Assembly: GCF_030463565.1 (NCBI RefSeq) | Contig: NC_134648.1 | Location: 13,371,806-13,435,805 of the forward strand | Length of the DNA: 64,000 nt | Source: Pelecanus crispus | Taxonomy: Eukaryota > Chordata > Aves > Pelecaniformes > Pelecanidae | Direction: 5' to 3' | Shown: piece after piece, positions 1 through 11,800 of the stretch | Numbering within the stretch: the stretch's first letter is position 1 | How the letters are laid out: each line of letters starts with the position of its first letter | Notes under the pieces: model-generated | Told to the model about the DNA's origin: nothing | Seen by the model: the letters and a program-made list of their open reading frames with translations, nothing else | Databases searched by the model: none | Position numbers and translations under genes: made by a program

Positions 1-2426
1 GATATAGAGATAGACGAAGCGTTCTACAAATGGCTGGCAGAAGTCTCGCAATCACTAGCCCTTATTCTTGTGGGGGACTTCAACTTGCCGGACATCTGCT
101 GGCAATACAACACAGCAGAGAGGAAACAGTGTCGAGGTTCCTGGAGTGTGTGGAATATAACCTGCTGACACAGCTGGTAAGTGAACCTACCAGGGGAGGT
201 GCCTCGCTTGGCCTGCTGTTTACAAACAGAGAAGGACTCGTGGGAGATATTGTGGTCAGAGGCCGTCTTGGGCTTAGCGACCATGATATGATAGAGTTGA
301 TTCTTGGCAAAGTAAGGAGGAGGGGCAGCAAAACTGTTACCGTGGACTTCTGGAGGGCAGACTTTGGCCTGTTCAGGACACTGGTTGGGAATGTCCCATG
401 GGAGACAGTCCTGAAGGGCAAAGGGGTCCAGGAAGGCTGGGCGTTCTTCAGGAAGGAAGTCTTAAGGGTGCAGGAGTGGGCTGTCCTCATGTGCTGTAAA
501 ATGAACTGGCGGGGAAGACGACCAGCCTGGCTGAACAGAGAGCTTTTGCTGGGACTCAGGGGAAAAAGGAGAGTCTACCACCTTTGGAAGAAGGGGCAGG
601 CAACTCAGGAAGAGTACAGGGATCTCATTATGTCATGCAGAGAGGAAATTGGAAAGGCAACAGCCCAGCTAGAACTTAATGTGGCCACTGTTGTAAGAGA
701 TAATAAAAGATGTTTCTACAAATACATTAGGAACAAAAAGAGAGCCAAGGAGAATCTCCATCCTTTGCTGGATGTGAGGGGGAACATTGTCACCAAGGAT
801 GAGGAAAAGGCTGAGGTACTTAATGCCTTCTTTGCCTCTGTCTTTAATAGCCAGAGCAGTTATCCCCAGGGCATTCAGCCCCCTGAGCTGGAAGACAGGA
901 ACAGGGAGCAGAATGAAGCCCCCATAGTCCAGGAGGAAGCAGTTAATGACCTTCCACACCACCTGGGCACTCACAAGTCTATGGGGCCAGATGGGATCCA
1001 CCCAAGAGTACTGAGCTGGTGGAGGAGCTACCAAGCCATTCTCCATCATCTATCAGCAGTCCTGGTTGACAGGGGAGGTCCCAGATGACTGGAGGCTTGC
1101 AATGTGATGCCCGTCTACAAGAAGGGCTGGAAAGAGGATCCAGGGAACTACAGGCCTGTCAGCCTGACCTCGGTGCTGGGGAAGATTATGGAGCAGTTCA
1201 TCTTGTGTACGCTCAACAGGCATGTATATGCGGGTCAACCAGGGGATTGGGCCCAGCCAGCATGGGTTCATGAAAGGCAAGTCCTGCTTGACCAACCTGA
1301 TCTCCTTCTATGACCTGGTGACCTGCCTAGTGGATGAGGGAAAGGCTGTGGATGTCATCTACCTGGACGTTAGCAAAGCCTTTGACGCAGTCTCCCATAG
1401 CATTCTCCTTAGGAAGCTGGTGGCTCATGGCCTAGGCAGGTGTACTCTTCACTGGGTAAAAGACTGGCTGGATGGCCGAGCCCACAGAGTAGTGGTGAAT
1501 GGAGTTAAATGCAGTTGGCGATTGGTCACGAGCAGTGTTCCCCAGGGCTCTGTTTTGGGGCCAGTCTTGTTTAATATCTTTATCAATGATCTGGATGAGG
1601 GGATTGAGTGCACCCTCAGTAAGTTTGCAGATGACACCAAACTGGGCGGAAGTGTAGATCTGCTGGAGGGAGGATGGCCCTGCAGAGGGATGTGGACAGG
1701 CTGGATCGATGGGCCGAGGCCAACTGTATGAGGTTTAACAAGGCCAAGTGCCGGGTCCTGCACTTGGGTCACAACCATGCCATGCAACACTACAGGCTTG
1801 GGGAAGAGTGGCTGGAAAGCTGCCTGGCTGAAAAAGGCCAGGGGATGTTGGTTGACAGCCAGTTGAACATGAGCCAGCAGTGTGCCCAGGTGGCCAAGAA
1901 GGCCAACAGCATGCGGGCTTGTATCAGGAAGAGTGTGGCCAGCAGGAGCAGGGAAGTGATTGTCCCCCTGTACTTGGCACTGGTGAGGCCGCACCTGGAA
2001 TACTGTGTCCAGTTTTGGGCCCCTCACTACAAGAAGGACATTGAGTTGCTGGAGCATGTTCAGAGAAGGGCAGCAAAGCTGGTGAAGGGTCTGGAGCACA
2101 AGTCATATGAGGAGCGGCTGAGGGAACTGGGACTGTTTAGCCTGGAGAAGAGGAGGCTGAGGGGAGACCTTATCACTCTCTACAACTACCTGAAAGGAGG
2201 TTGTAGCAAGGTGGGTGTTGGTCTCTTCTCCCACGTAGTTAGTGATAGGACGAGAGGAAATGGGCTCAAGCTGCGCCAGGGGAGGTTTAGGTTGGAAATT
2301 AGGAAAAATTTCTTTACGGAAAGGGTGGTCAAGCATTGGAACAGGCTGCCCAGAGAGGTGGTGGAGTCACCATCCCTGGAAGTGTTCAAAAAATGGGTAG
2401 ACGTGGCACTCTGGGACATGGTTTAG
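1..2426 (+). pseudogene. CR1 ORF2 (endonuclease/reverse transcriptase), frameshifted
   Basis: The intact protein would nick target DNA and copy the element's RNA at the nick. Here the coding region is spread over several frames. The endonuclease segment occupies one frame from position 1 to about 120. The frame then changes to the one open from 30 to 1088, which carries the linker and early RT. It changes again between about 1020 and 1120, where a one-base loss is visible in the conserved LANVMPVYKKG stretch. It changes once more near 1225-1245, and again near 1670, before the final C-terminal segment. The catalytic pair of aspartates in FADD is still present, so damage is by indels rather than loss of the active site. 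No frame could express a full protein. Confidence 0.93.
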
Positions 2427-2534
2427 TCTAGTCTACCCTTGATTGGTTTAGTGTGGACTTGGTAGTGTAGGTTAATGGTTGGACTGGATGATCTTAAAGG
2501 TCTTTTCCAACCTAAACAATTCTATGATTCTAAT
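1..2534 (+). mobile_element. CR1-type LINE, 3' part, inactive copy
   Basis: This is a non-LTR retrotransposon of the chicken repeat 1 family. It runs in from the left window edge, so its 5' end is not seen. In order it shows the end of the endonuclease domain (VGDFNLPDICW near 79-111), a linker, the reverse transcriptase domain (YLDVSKAFD at 1360-1386, PQGSVLGP near 1540, FADDTK at 1624-1641) and a C-terminal domain ending in a stop at 2424-2426. A short 3' UTR follows, with the CR1 tail GGTTGGACTGGATGATCTTA and an ATTCTATGATTCTA terminus at about 2518-2534. CR1 copies are typically 5'-truncated, have no poly(A) tail and end in a short repeat, and this copy fits that. Reading-frame changes show it is dead. 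It is the main evidence that the DNA is avian. Confidence 0.96.
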
Positions 2535-5500
2535 TCCCTTAGTGTTCATGACAGAGACGGTCTTAGTTCACATCCTCTACCTGCAGCCCAGCTTCTCCTC
2601 TCTGCTTTATGGGCAGCTGGCACCTACTCTGCCCAAAAGCAGAAAGGACAGTAGCACAGTCATGCTTCACTTCCTTTCTGCTACTGTTGATAGTGAGGCA
2701 CCGTTTGAAGTCCAGTCACCCTGCATATGTTCCTATTTTTATTTAGCTTTGTATGGTTCTTTCCTATGGCGGTAGGGGAGAACAAGCAAAACCTTAAGAT
2801 GTACCATCTTTCTTTAAATAAATCTATCCTTATCCAAGAAGAGGTTTCCAGAGTCATCCAGGATGTTACAAAGCTATTCCTGCATGATACTGCAGTGCTT
2901 GCTATTAAACCCGATTTTAACATGCCCGGCTGTGCCTCCTCAGGTGTTACTTTTCTTTTGAAGGCTACTAAGAAGTGGAAAAAAAGGTTGTCAAATTAAT
3001 CACATTGGTACAGGACTACCTAGGCATCAGAGGGAGAGCTGTGTGAAGCCTTCAGGTACTATCTTGGTTGCTTTTGATCAGTGCACAGTTCCACCTGATC
3101 TCCTGAGCCATTTGTGCCACGTCCTCAGCTGTGCCACTCATTTCGCGCTCATTTGTATAGGTACCACTGAGTCTGAAAAGGGCTGTTCTTGTAAGTAGGT
3201 ACCAGCTTTACACAGTGTATGCGATACCTTCTAAGAAAGCTTACCTAATATAGCAGGTGATTTTCAATGAGCATTTTCAAGTCATATATGCTCAATCCTC
3301 CTGTGAATGAGAACGTGAGAATCTAGAGCCACATAAAGAAGCACAGAGATATCCTGAGGAAGAAAATACGCAGTTTAAGAGCTCTGGTTTTGCACTTAGT
3401 CATGAAGAGGAGATAATGATATTTATTCTGCAGTGTAGATGTGCTGAATTGCTAAAGGTTTCCTTAATACTATAAAGTGATGACTTGGATGGGAAAACTC
3501 TTAAGAAAAGTCTGTCAATAGGCTGCAGCATTTTATTCCTTCCTCAAAAGATGCTTCAAAAGGCAAAGGGGGGGTGGCAAGACTTAACGTTCTGCAGGTA
3601 GCACTGGTGTCATCAGAGGGAAGGATCCTTGTGGTTTCAACAGCATAACAGTAAGTTACTACCACCCTTTTTTCCTGACTAGGGGACTCTGCTGCATAAT
3701 GAAACCTGTATTTTGCTACATTTCTCAAATGCAGAAATGGCCTTTAATTTATAGGACAGAACCTTAACTGAGCTACCTGCAGACTTCCTTTCAGAAAGTC
3801 CTGAATGGCTCACATGGTGATTTTTCAAGAACATTCACTACTACAACCTGAAATGCAGTTGTAGTACAGAGATTATTTTAGTTTTATTCTGGTATCTTTC
3901 CTCAAGGATAAACCTCAGATAGCATCCTGCAGTTTATTGAACATAAATGCCTTGACTGTATCAGCACAGGGAAGTGTGTGTTCTTTTGCTCTGATTTATT
4001 TATACTTTGATAATGAATTTGGAATTGGTTTTAGCTCTCCACAGGGGCCTAATTGTAAGAATAGATGGAAATGCAAATGTTCTTCTTCAAAACAGCAGGA
4101 AGTGTGTACTTAACTTGCTAACTCAAATGGAACTTAATTATGGTAGACATGTATTTACTGCTGTCCTGAACTGAGGTCAGTAAGACCTGGCACTGTCAAG
4201 AGAGTTTTTGATTTGGTTGCTACAAAATTATTTATATAGGTGAAAGAAAAATTTTGTTTTGAGTCCTAGGCCTCTCAATGCATTATGATTAGTAGCTTAG
4301 AGAGCATAGTTCTCAGTATATTCTAAAGGATTTACTTATAAGTCTCTGTTCTTGTACACTTCTTCAAACTAGCCTGATAGGTAAAAACTTCTGCTTATAA
4401 ATATTTTCTCTGTTCAAGAGAGATTACAACTGCATTTACCAGATTTCATTCAAATGAATGTTAGAAATGTGCCTCAGTTGGATCCAAGCTTTTTCAAAGT
4501 TCAGGAACACTCCTGGACACATCCAGGGCTTCAAGGGGAAGGAACTGTGAAGTTCGAATTCAGACCCAAATGTTTGGAAAGAGCAGACACAAGTTGTAAG
4601 CTCTATAATAAATGCTGTGGAAAAGCAGAGGTATCTAGTTGGAGCCTCTTGAAGTTTACTGTTAATGACTGTGGTTGTTCATCAGACTGCGTATGTATGA
4701 ATCCCACCTAGATTTGTGAAACTGACCATTTGTTTTCAGGAAAGGAAGCTTGTGGGGGGGAAAGCAGTCCTGGTTTTCTATATATCCTTTAATACTCAAG
4801 GATATTCTGGCACCTGCCTTGCAGCCTTTGTGCAGTATCAGGCCTAAGTCACAGTGAGCAGAAAGTAGAGTCTGGCTGTGCCCTTGATGAGGGAGCTGAT
4901 CTCCTTGTTACACTGGTTTATCTGGAGGATCTCAAGCCTTGTACTCTGGGGTGGCATTTTTCTTACTTATTTGCTCTTTGTTTAGCCCTGCATTTTTACG
5001 TGCTGGCTGCAGGTCAGTCACTGCTCAGCCAGCAAGCTGTACTGGCCAATTCAAAGACTCACTAAAATGAAGTAAAATGTGTCTGTTTGTCCCTAGGCTT
5101 CCCAGGATTTCCAGCAGTAAATCTGGAGAATACATCTAATCCCACTGAAGCATTCACCAGCTTTTTTGACATGAAGGATCGTGTGGTGGCCATTGTGATT
5201 TGTGTGCAGCAATGGAGTCTCAGGGACACAAACCAGTGATTAGGAGCTGTGTGATTTGGGGGGAAAGGGGAGAGTTCGTTTGCTATTTCTGGATTAGGGA
5301 AGGAAGGCAGTTAAACTTTATATTAATGAACTGACTAGAGGAAACAGACCCAAAATCCAGAGATCCTGCCAAATATTAACTTTCTGTTGACGATAGAATT
5401 TGTTCAGTTTATACACCTGCTGTAGAAGTGCTTTTTATCAGAAGTTGGCTCACTTCCAGAGATGAATATAAGCCTCTGGCCAGTAATAGACAGAATAATA

Positions 5501-5831
5501 GAGAGAAACAAAAACAAAATCACAAGCATCTGTCCATAATGATTTACTCGCATTTTCATCCAAATGGAAAGCAAATGTTTTGATTAATTTGCTGCAAGTT
5601 TACTTCTCGTTTCCATTAACATTTTTCTTTATTATTAGATTTACATCTTAATACAAATAGTCTGCTATATATTTAGATATATTGTTTTGTTTATAACAAT
5701 ATAAGTGGAAAGAAAGATGAAATTGAAGATAGCTACTGAGATACAATAAATTAAAGTTTAAATAATTTTGTTTTCCTTGTCGTAGAGATAGTGGTGCTGA
5801 CTGGAAGGTTGATGATGGCAGAGTAAACTTT
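2535..5831. other. Intergenic DNA, no gene recognised
   Basis: This is AT-leaning single-copy DNA right of the CR1 tail. The open frames are short (the longest is 98 codons, at 2479-2775), lack splice or domain support, and look like chance. I see no RNA gene or repeat of note apart from short homopolymers. Confidence 0.6.
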
Positions 5832-5864
5832 AAAAAAAAAAAAAAAGAGAGAGAGAGAGAGAGA
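5832..5864. repeat. A-run followed by (GA)n microsatellite
   Basis: A run of about 14 A is followed directly by about nine GA dinucleotides. It is a simple-sequence tract, probably length-polymorphic, with no sign of a retroposed body next to it. Confidence 0.9.
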
Positions 5865-8800
5865 AATACTTGTGATTTCTCTAAAATGGAATGAAAGGGG
5901 ATCTCTCCTAGTGTACCTTTCTGTCTGTACCTTACCTCCTCCTGTACCTTTCTGTCCATAGATACGGTATGCAATGGAAGAAATTGGCTCCAGAATGATC
6001 TTGCCAAATAAGCCAAAGGGGGGTTGAGATGTTTGGTCTGATGCTGTAACTCCCTGTGAACTTGGACGCTCTTGCAGAGCTGGTGCAGGAAAACTGGGAA
6101 GCCTCCATGCAGAAACAAACAGATAGATATTCCTTGCTAGGCTTTTTTAGTTATTTAATTGTTCTGAACTCCTGGATCCAGTTTGGGTCAGAAACTGAGG
6201 AAAATCTAAGTTGGTATTACTTGAGCTCTTATATGAGTTGCTTCCACAAAACTTGTGCAGTTGTATGTTTCATATACTGGAATAAACGTGTCGAGTGTTG
6301 GGTGCTTCCCTTTGGAAGAATGCCCAGCTCTTAACATCTTTTCTGATCTGCCCGCTGTTAGTGCTTTCACAGTGGCTGATGTGGAAAGGAGCAGCTCTCT
6401 TCCAACGGTCTGAAATGAGCAGAGTAACGCTTCCTTTTTTTCTTCTCCCTTGCTGCGTGCTGGGAAAGGGTGGCTGGCTCTGGCTGGGTGCACCAGCTCC
6501 TGCCTGTCGGCTTTCGGAGGGGGACAGCCTCCACCTGGCCTCCTGTCGGGCAGTTCCAGAAGAGGACTGCAGAGGCAAATTACGTCCAGGCTTACCTTTG
6601 CTCCCCAGGACAAGCTAAGCAATTCTCACCAAGTGTTCTGCTCTACCGGAAGTAGCTCTGATTTATTTAAATGAGTAGCACATCTGACTCTCCTGTTTGC
6701 TGTCTGAAAAGCTGGATCCCATTTTCCATGGCCTCACTCCTCCTTCCACCCCCGCTCTCTCCTCCTTTCCCCAGAGAAGGACAGCGGTGCCATACAGAAG
6801 TGGCCAGTTCAGGACAACTGGAAAGGAATTTGAGCCATTACTGGAATTCTAATCTCAGACTTTTCTAGAAAAGAGCTTAACAGCTTTTTGCTTGTCCTCT
6901 TGGGTCTGATGTTTGACAGGAAATGAGTTTGAAGGGTTCAGGAGCAGGTCACAGAACTTGCCTTGCTGCCAGCTGCTCTGCCGACCTTAACAGTGTGTTT
7001 GCAGAAATCCGATACACTTGCTTATTATTAAAGCCTTTTCTCTGAGGAAAGTTACTTCCAAAGCCAGGTCCTACCAGACGTATTGCTAGCATATTGCATC
7101 CTCGCCTCTCTGAATTCTTCTCCACTGACACTTGTTATGACCTAAGACTCTAGCCATGTGAAAAATGCTGTTTTGTAATTCAAGGCAGAGTGAACAATTG
7201 TGTTTGCAGGCATGTTTATGTTTGTCTTTTGCAGCACTTACTTTGTTTGTCCTTTATATGCCCATCTGTGGGATCTCAAAGAAACCTAGATACTTTCCTG
7301 ATCTTGCATAATTAATGTTAGACTTCATAAAATACCTCAAATCTGGTCTCAAGAAAGCAATTTTAATGGACAGGCTGACTGTTTCCTGTGTAGCAGCTGA
7401 GAAGTATATTCCCAAGCAAATTGAAAAATAAAGCAGCCTCCATACTTTCTTGGAATCCTATTGGCAAGTCAGTGTTGTTCAGACTAGTACAAAGTTCAAA
7501 CAGGCCGTGGAACTGATGGCATGTCCCTCTTTCTTCACCATGTTTCTGATTTAGAAATTGCTTTCCAAATTAAAAATATCAGAGCAGGGCAGACCAGGAC
7601 AGTGTGGAAGCCCAATAGTGGAGCTATGCTGGCAGGAATATTGCAACTAAAAAGCTGTAACAGAAGTATCCTTGATCACCTGCTTTGAGTGCTACATCTT
7701 CCCAAGAGGACAGTTTAGCAGCTTTGTATGTTATCTTATAGAGGGATGTGTCTAGAGAATAATCCTTGCACAGTATGAATGGATTCCTCTACTTTGAACT
7801 CAGGAGGCTTACTTTTCCCCTCTTCCTCCTGCCCAAGGAGTTTAGATGTTCTTGCAAAAATAATTCAGGAGATGAAATTAAAATAACACAAAATATGTAA
7901 GACTGGCTATATCACTGCATTTTTTTAGCACCTTTGTCTTTTTATTTCTCTCATGTCTTCATTTCTGTAGGAATTTGGCTCATCTGCAGCTTCTGCTGCT
8001 TTAATACATTGGTCAGTTTGCACTTCAGTTCAGCCTTCTCAAATGTCTGCTGTCTCTTCAGAATCCTGGAAAACTAAATGTGTGCAAATACACTGACAAA
8101 AAACAGACACATGGAATACCTACATGTACCATTATTTTGACTTCTTAGTTTAACTGGTGAAAAGTCTTCTAGAAATCTTGAACAACAACTGAAATGGGTT
8201 TGCAAGCTCAAAAGACCATTCATGGATAACAACTACTTCAGCCCTAACCATTTGTAGTTCCTGCCCCAGTTTAAGAATTACTGCATAGGGCAGTCTACTA
8301 TTTATGCAGAACTGAATAGTAGCCCTCTGATTCAACAGTAAGATTACCAGACTTGATAGCACTGAGCAAAAATAAGATGCACCTTTTGCTTCAGCACTAC
8401 ATAAGTACAGGACTCCATAGAATGGAAAAGCCAGGAATTAATAACAAGTAGGATTCTGACTTGAAATCTTTCTGGTCTCCTTGTCTTCCTTAGGGGTTCT
8501 TAAAACTCCTCCTGCCTGTCCTTAGCTGCACTATTTGAGAGGAGCTACTTCTGTCCTAACAGGAGTTCACATTTAAATAAAAGAAGAGCGGAAATGTAGC
8601 AAAACTATTATATTACTTTTTAGTGCAATGACTGCTGTGGGTATGGTTAAGTAGAGTAGGTCATGAATAGCACAGATAATGCCAAAGCCAGTTGAAGCTT
8701 ACTGCCTGCTCAGGACCTCTTTCTCGTAGGATACAGTCAGTGTTTTCTGTGGAAGAGCTGGAAAGTGGGTGGGGAGAAACCCACCATGTAAAAGCAACAA

Positions 8801-11800
8801 CAAAAAAGCCATCAATGCTCCAACAGTCTGGTCCTTTTGCAAGTGCATCCTTCCCCAAGAACAGAACCAGTTCCCTTGCTGTTGATGGAGGAGCTGTAAC
8901 AGACTGCATAGTTTCCCATGAAAGTACTTGGGAGCTTTAAAACAGTGACCATTTTCCTTAACAGGAACGCTCTGCGCACCGCAATGAGGCAGCAGTCCTG
9001 TCTATATGACCCCTCAGGTAAAACCTCCAGACTACTAGCAGTATAAAGTGGCAGCTCAAATTCACATGGGATCCAAGCACTCACTTCCATGCCACAACCG
9101 AGTCTTCAGAGTACAGGACATGTAGGCACTAAGAATCACTGACTTTTAGATATTTATGAACTTCTAACCTTTTCTGTGGTGAAACAATAGTTTTGGATGC
9201 TCTCAGTGCATCAGGACGGTTGTGTTTAGTGTGTGCAAGATGAGAAACTTTGGGGCAGTGTGGATAGGGATAAGGTACACTGATATTGGAGTAAGTATGC
9301 ACATGACATGACTCAAGAAACCACCTATATTATTTCTTTTTCTAGATGAGATGAAACATGGGACCAACCTTAGCAGCAGGAGTCAGTACTAGCTTTAGAA
9401 TCAGAAGAGAACATGTAATTTTTCTTTCCTTTTTTTTTTTTTAATTGCTGAAGGATGCCTTTTTGATGTAGGCCTAATTAAAAGATTTCCTTCCATAAAT
9501 ACCACTATTTCTAAGACCTGTTTTGAGTGTGGACATGGGAGGTGATTTGTGTTCTATATCTGTTAGGAACAGTTTAGGTTATAAAGAAATGAACGTGTCT
9601 GTTAGTACAGCAATAATGGAGTTGTAACATGCCTCTGTAGTAATGCTGGATGTATCGTATCCGGAAGAGCATCTGTTCCAGCTATCCAATGAGGATATTT
9701 ATTCTCCAAACTAACAAAATCATCAAAATTATCTAAATTAATAAAGTGCTTCTGCCTAATTCCTTGAGCATATCATATCCTTCTCATTAAGGAAATTGAA
9801 AGGTTGACTTGTAGGTCATCTGTATTCACCCATATGTGAAGTATGATGGAGACAACAATGAGACTGAAGCTTGCCTTAAGCACACTGAAGTGAGAATGAA
9901 GCAATTGGAGGACAAACAGTTCAAGGCTAGAGGAAGAGATGGGAAGAGAGACAAAATCTCATCTCAGTAATTTGATTTACAGCAGGCATATAGTGGCAGA
10001 AGCCACAATAGCCTAGTTCCTGGTTAATGGTGACCTGCTGAGACAAGGATGCAATACACTGTTCCTTTAGACCATTGTAAATTGGGCATGACTTTGCTGA
10101 GGGCTTTCATAAACTTGGGGTTAAGGTATATGAATCCAAAGACTAACTTCCTAGTGAAGGGGTGGTCAGTCTTCCTGACCACTTTACCAAAATACCTGTG
10201 TGGCAGGGGCCACAGGACATGTTTCACTTCTACATCTGTATATCCAAACCCAGAGAACAGATAACCTTCAAAAGTAGCTCACAGAAAGGAGAGAGCAGTA
10301 GCTCTCCAGAGACCTGTTGCAGAGGCTGCGCTTCTGCTTACAGCTTTACTCTAATCACTGCCTTGGCACAGCACTGGTATGGTGATGTTCTCCTGTGGGC
10401 ACTGCCCTGGAAGTGTGTCAGCCTCTTCCCTCTTTGCCCACATGAACATAATTAGCTAATTCTTTTGATCATTCAGTTGCTCCTCTGCATTGTAAAGCGC
10501 TAAGAACTGCAGCTTTTAAATTCCTCTCTGCTGGCTGACATTTTCTTTAAATTTTTAGGCAGATTAGCAAAGTACACTGATGAAACAAACATCAAAAAGG
10601 AAGTTCAGTCCTGGAAAGGTTAAAGACAGGAATGTTTGTAGAAGAGCTTCAGAGTGCAGGCAACTACTGACCCAGTGAAGTCACCTGGATGGAACCATTG
10701 AACATTGCTTCACTGTATACGGTATGGCTTTGGGGGATTCTTTTGCTTATGTTTTCGTGATTTTGTTTTCTTAAAGAAGAACATTCCATTTTATTGCAAT
10801 GGAAGCTGGGAAATCAGTACTGTTCTTGACTGGGCCTTTGTTTCAGAAATTTCGTATCAGGTCAAAAAAAAAAAAAAAAGCCAGAAACATGACCCAAAAG
10901 ATAATAATGATTCCAAGGATCATTAACTTTCCCCTTCTGGACAGAGGCCTGAAAAAACTTGCTTGTAAAGGCAGAATTTCAGGGGAAACTCCAATTTAAA
11001 GAGTCATCCTTGACTCACAAGCCAAACAACTGTAAATGATGAATTAAGAGCAGTTTAAGTCAAATCGGCATGTGGATTCTCCCGTTTTTGTCATATGCTA
11101 TCAGCTTTTCACATTTAAAGGTTGTCCTCACTGTTGTAAAAGAGCTACACAAAAATCAGAGGAAACAACAAGCTTGACTGTGCACAAAGCGTTATCAAAT
11201 GTACAAGTTCACTGAGGTGGAGAGAAGGAACAGAACACTATTTTCTATTATCACCTCTAGTCATCCTGGGTATGCGAACAGTAAATGGATGGGAAAAAAT
11301 GTTGAAAACAAATGTTGTTTTCTTAAATTGATGCTATTCACAGCAATTCACCCTTGAGTGCTGAGGCTAGATGCATTGAGTTTTGACTGCCTCGTGGGGT
11401 CTGTGATTACCTTAAAGGAAAATGCTGATTAAATATATTCTGAAACAAACTGGATTCTTCTTGCACAGCCACTTTAGTAATCATCTCTTGTGGCCCGATC
11501 GAAAAAATCCAGTAGAGCTGCAGTGGGATTCATTTCATTGACTTCAATAAGCTCTGGATCAGACCCGTGGGGAATGAAGAATGACTTTCCCCTAATCTCT
11601 TAAATTCTTCTCCTCTCTCGTTCCAAAGTGATTACAAAACTGGTGAAATGGAAGGAATAGTTTCTCTTGGTCTCGTGTTCTTCATCAATCTTTGGGTTTA
11701 TTTTAGGCTATAAATCGCCCTAATCGTGGATGCTTTCTTGTTTTTGTCGTACAGTGTTTAGCTGCAGAAGGCCAAAATGCATGTTTACTGCCTTTCTGCA

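Noticed and set aside
187..204. CTCF-like CTACCAGGGGAGGTGCC inside the CR1 LINE
   Set aside because: It is part of the CR1 coding region and departs from the core consensus; the many genomic copies make specific function unlikely.
5832..5864. A-run with GA repeat as the tail of a processed pseudogene
   Set aside because: No coding-like or gene-like body is seen on the side where it should lie, and no target duplication was found.
8413..8432. CATAGAATGGAAAAGCC resembling a CR1 tail
   Set aside because: It lacks the GGTTGGA and CATCCAGTCC blocks that define the tail; similarity is coincidental.
10485..10515. MIR-like 3' end TGTAAAGCGCTAAGAAC
   Set aside because: The match is too short and has no neighbouring MIR blocks in the right order, so chance cannot be excluded.
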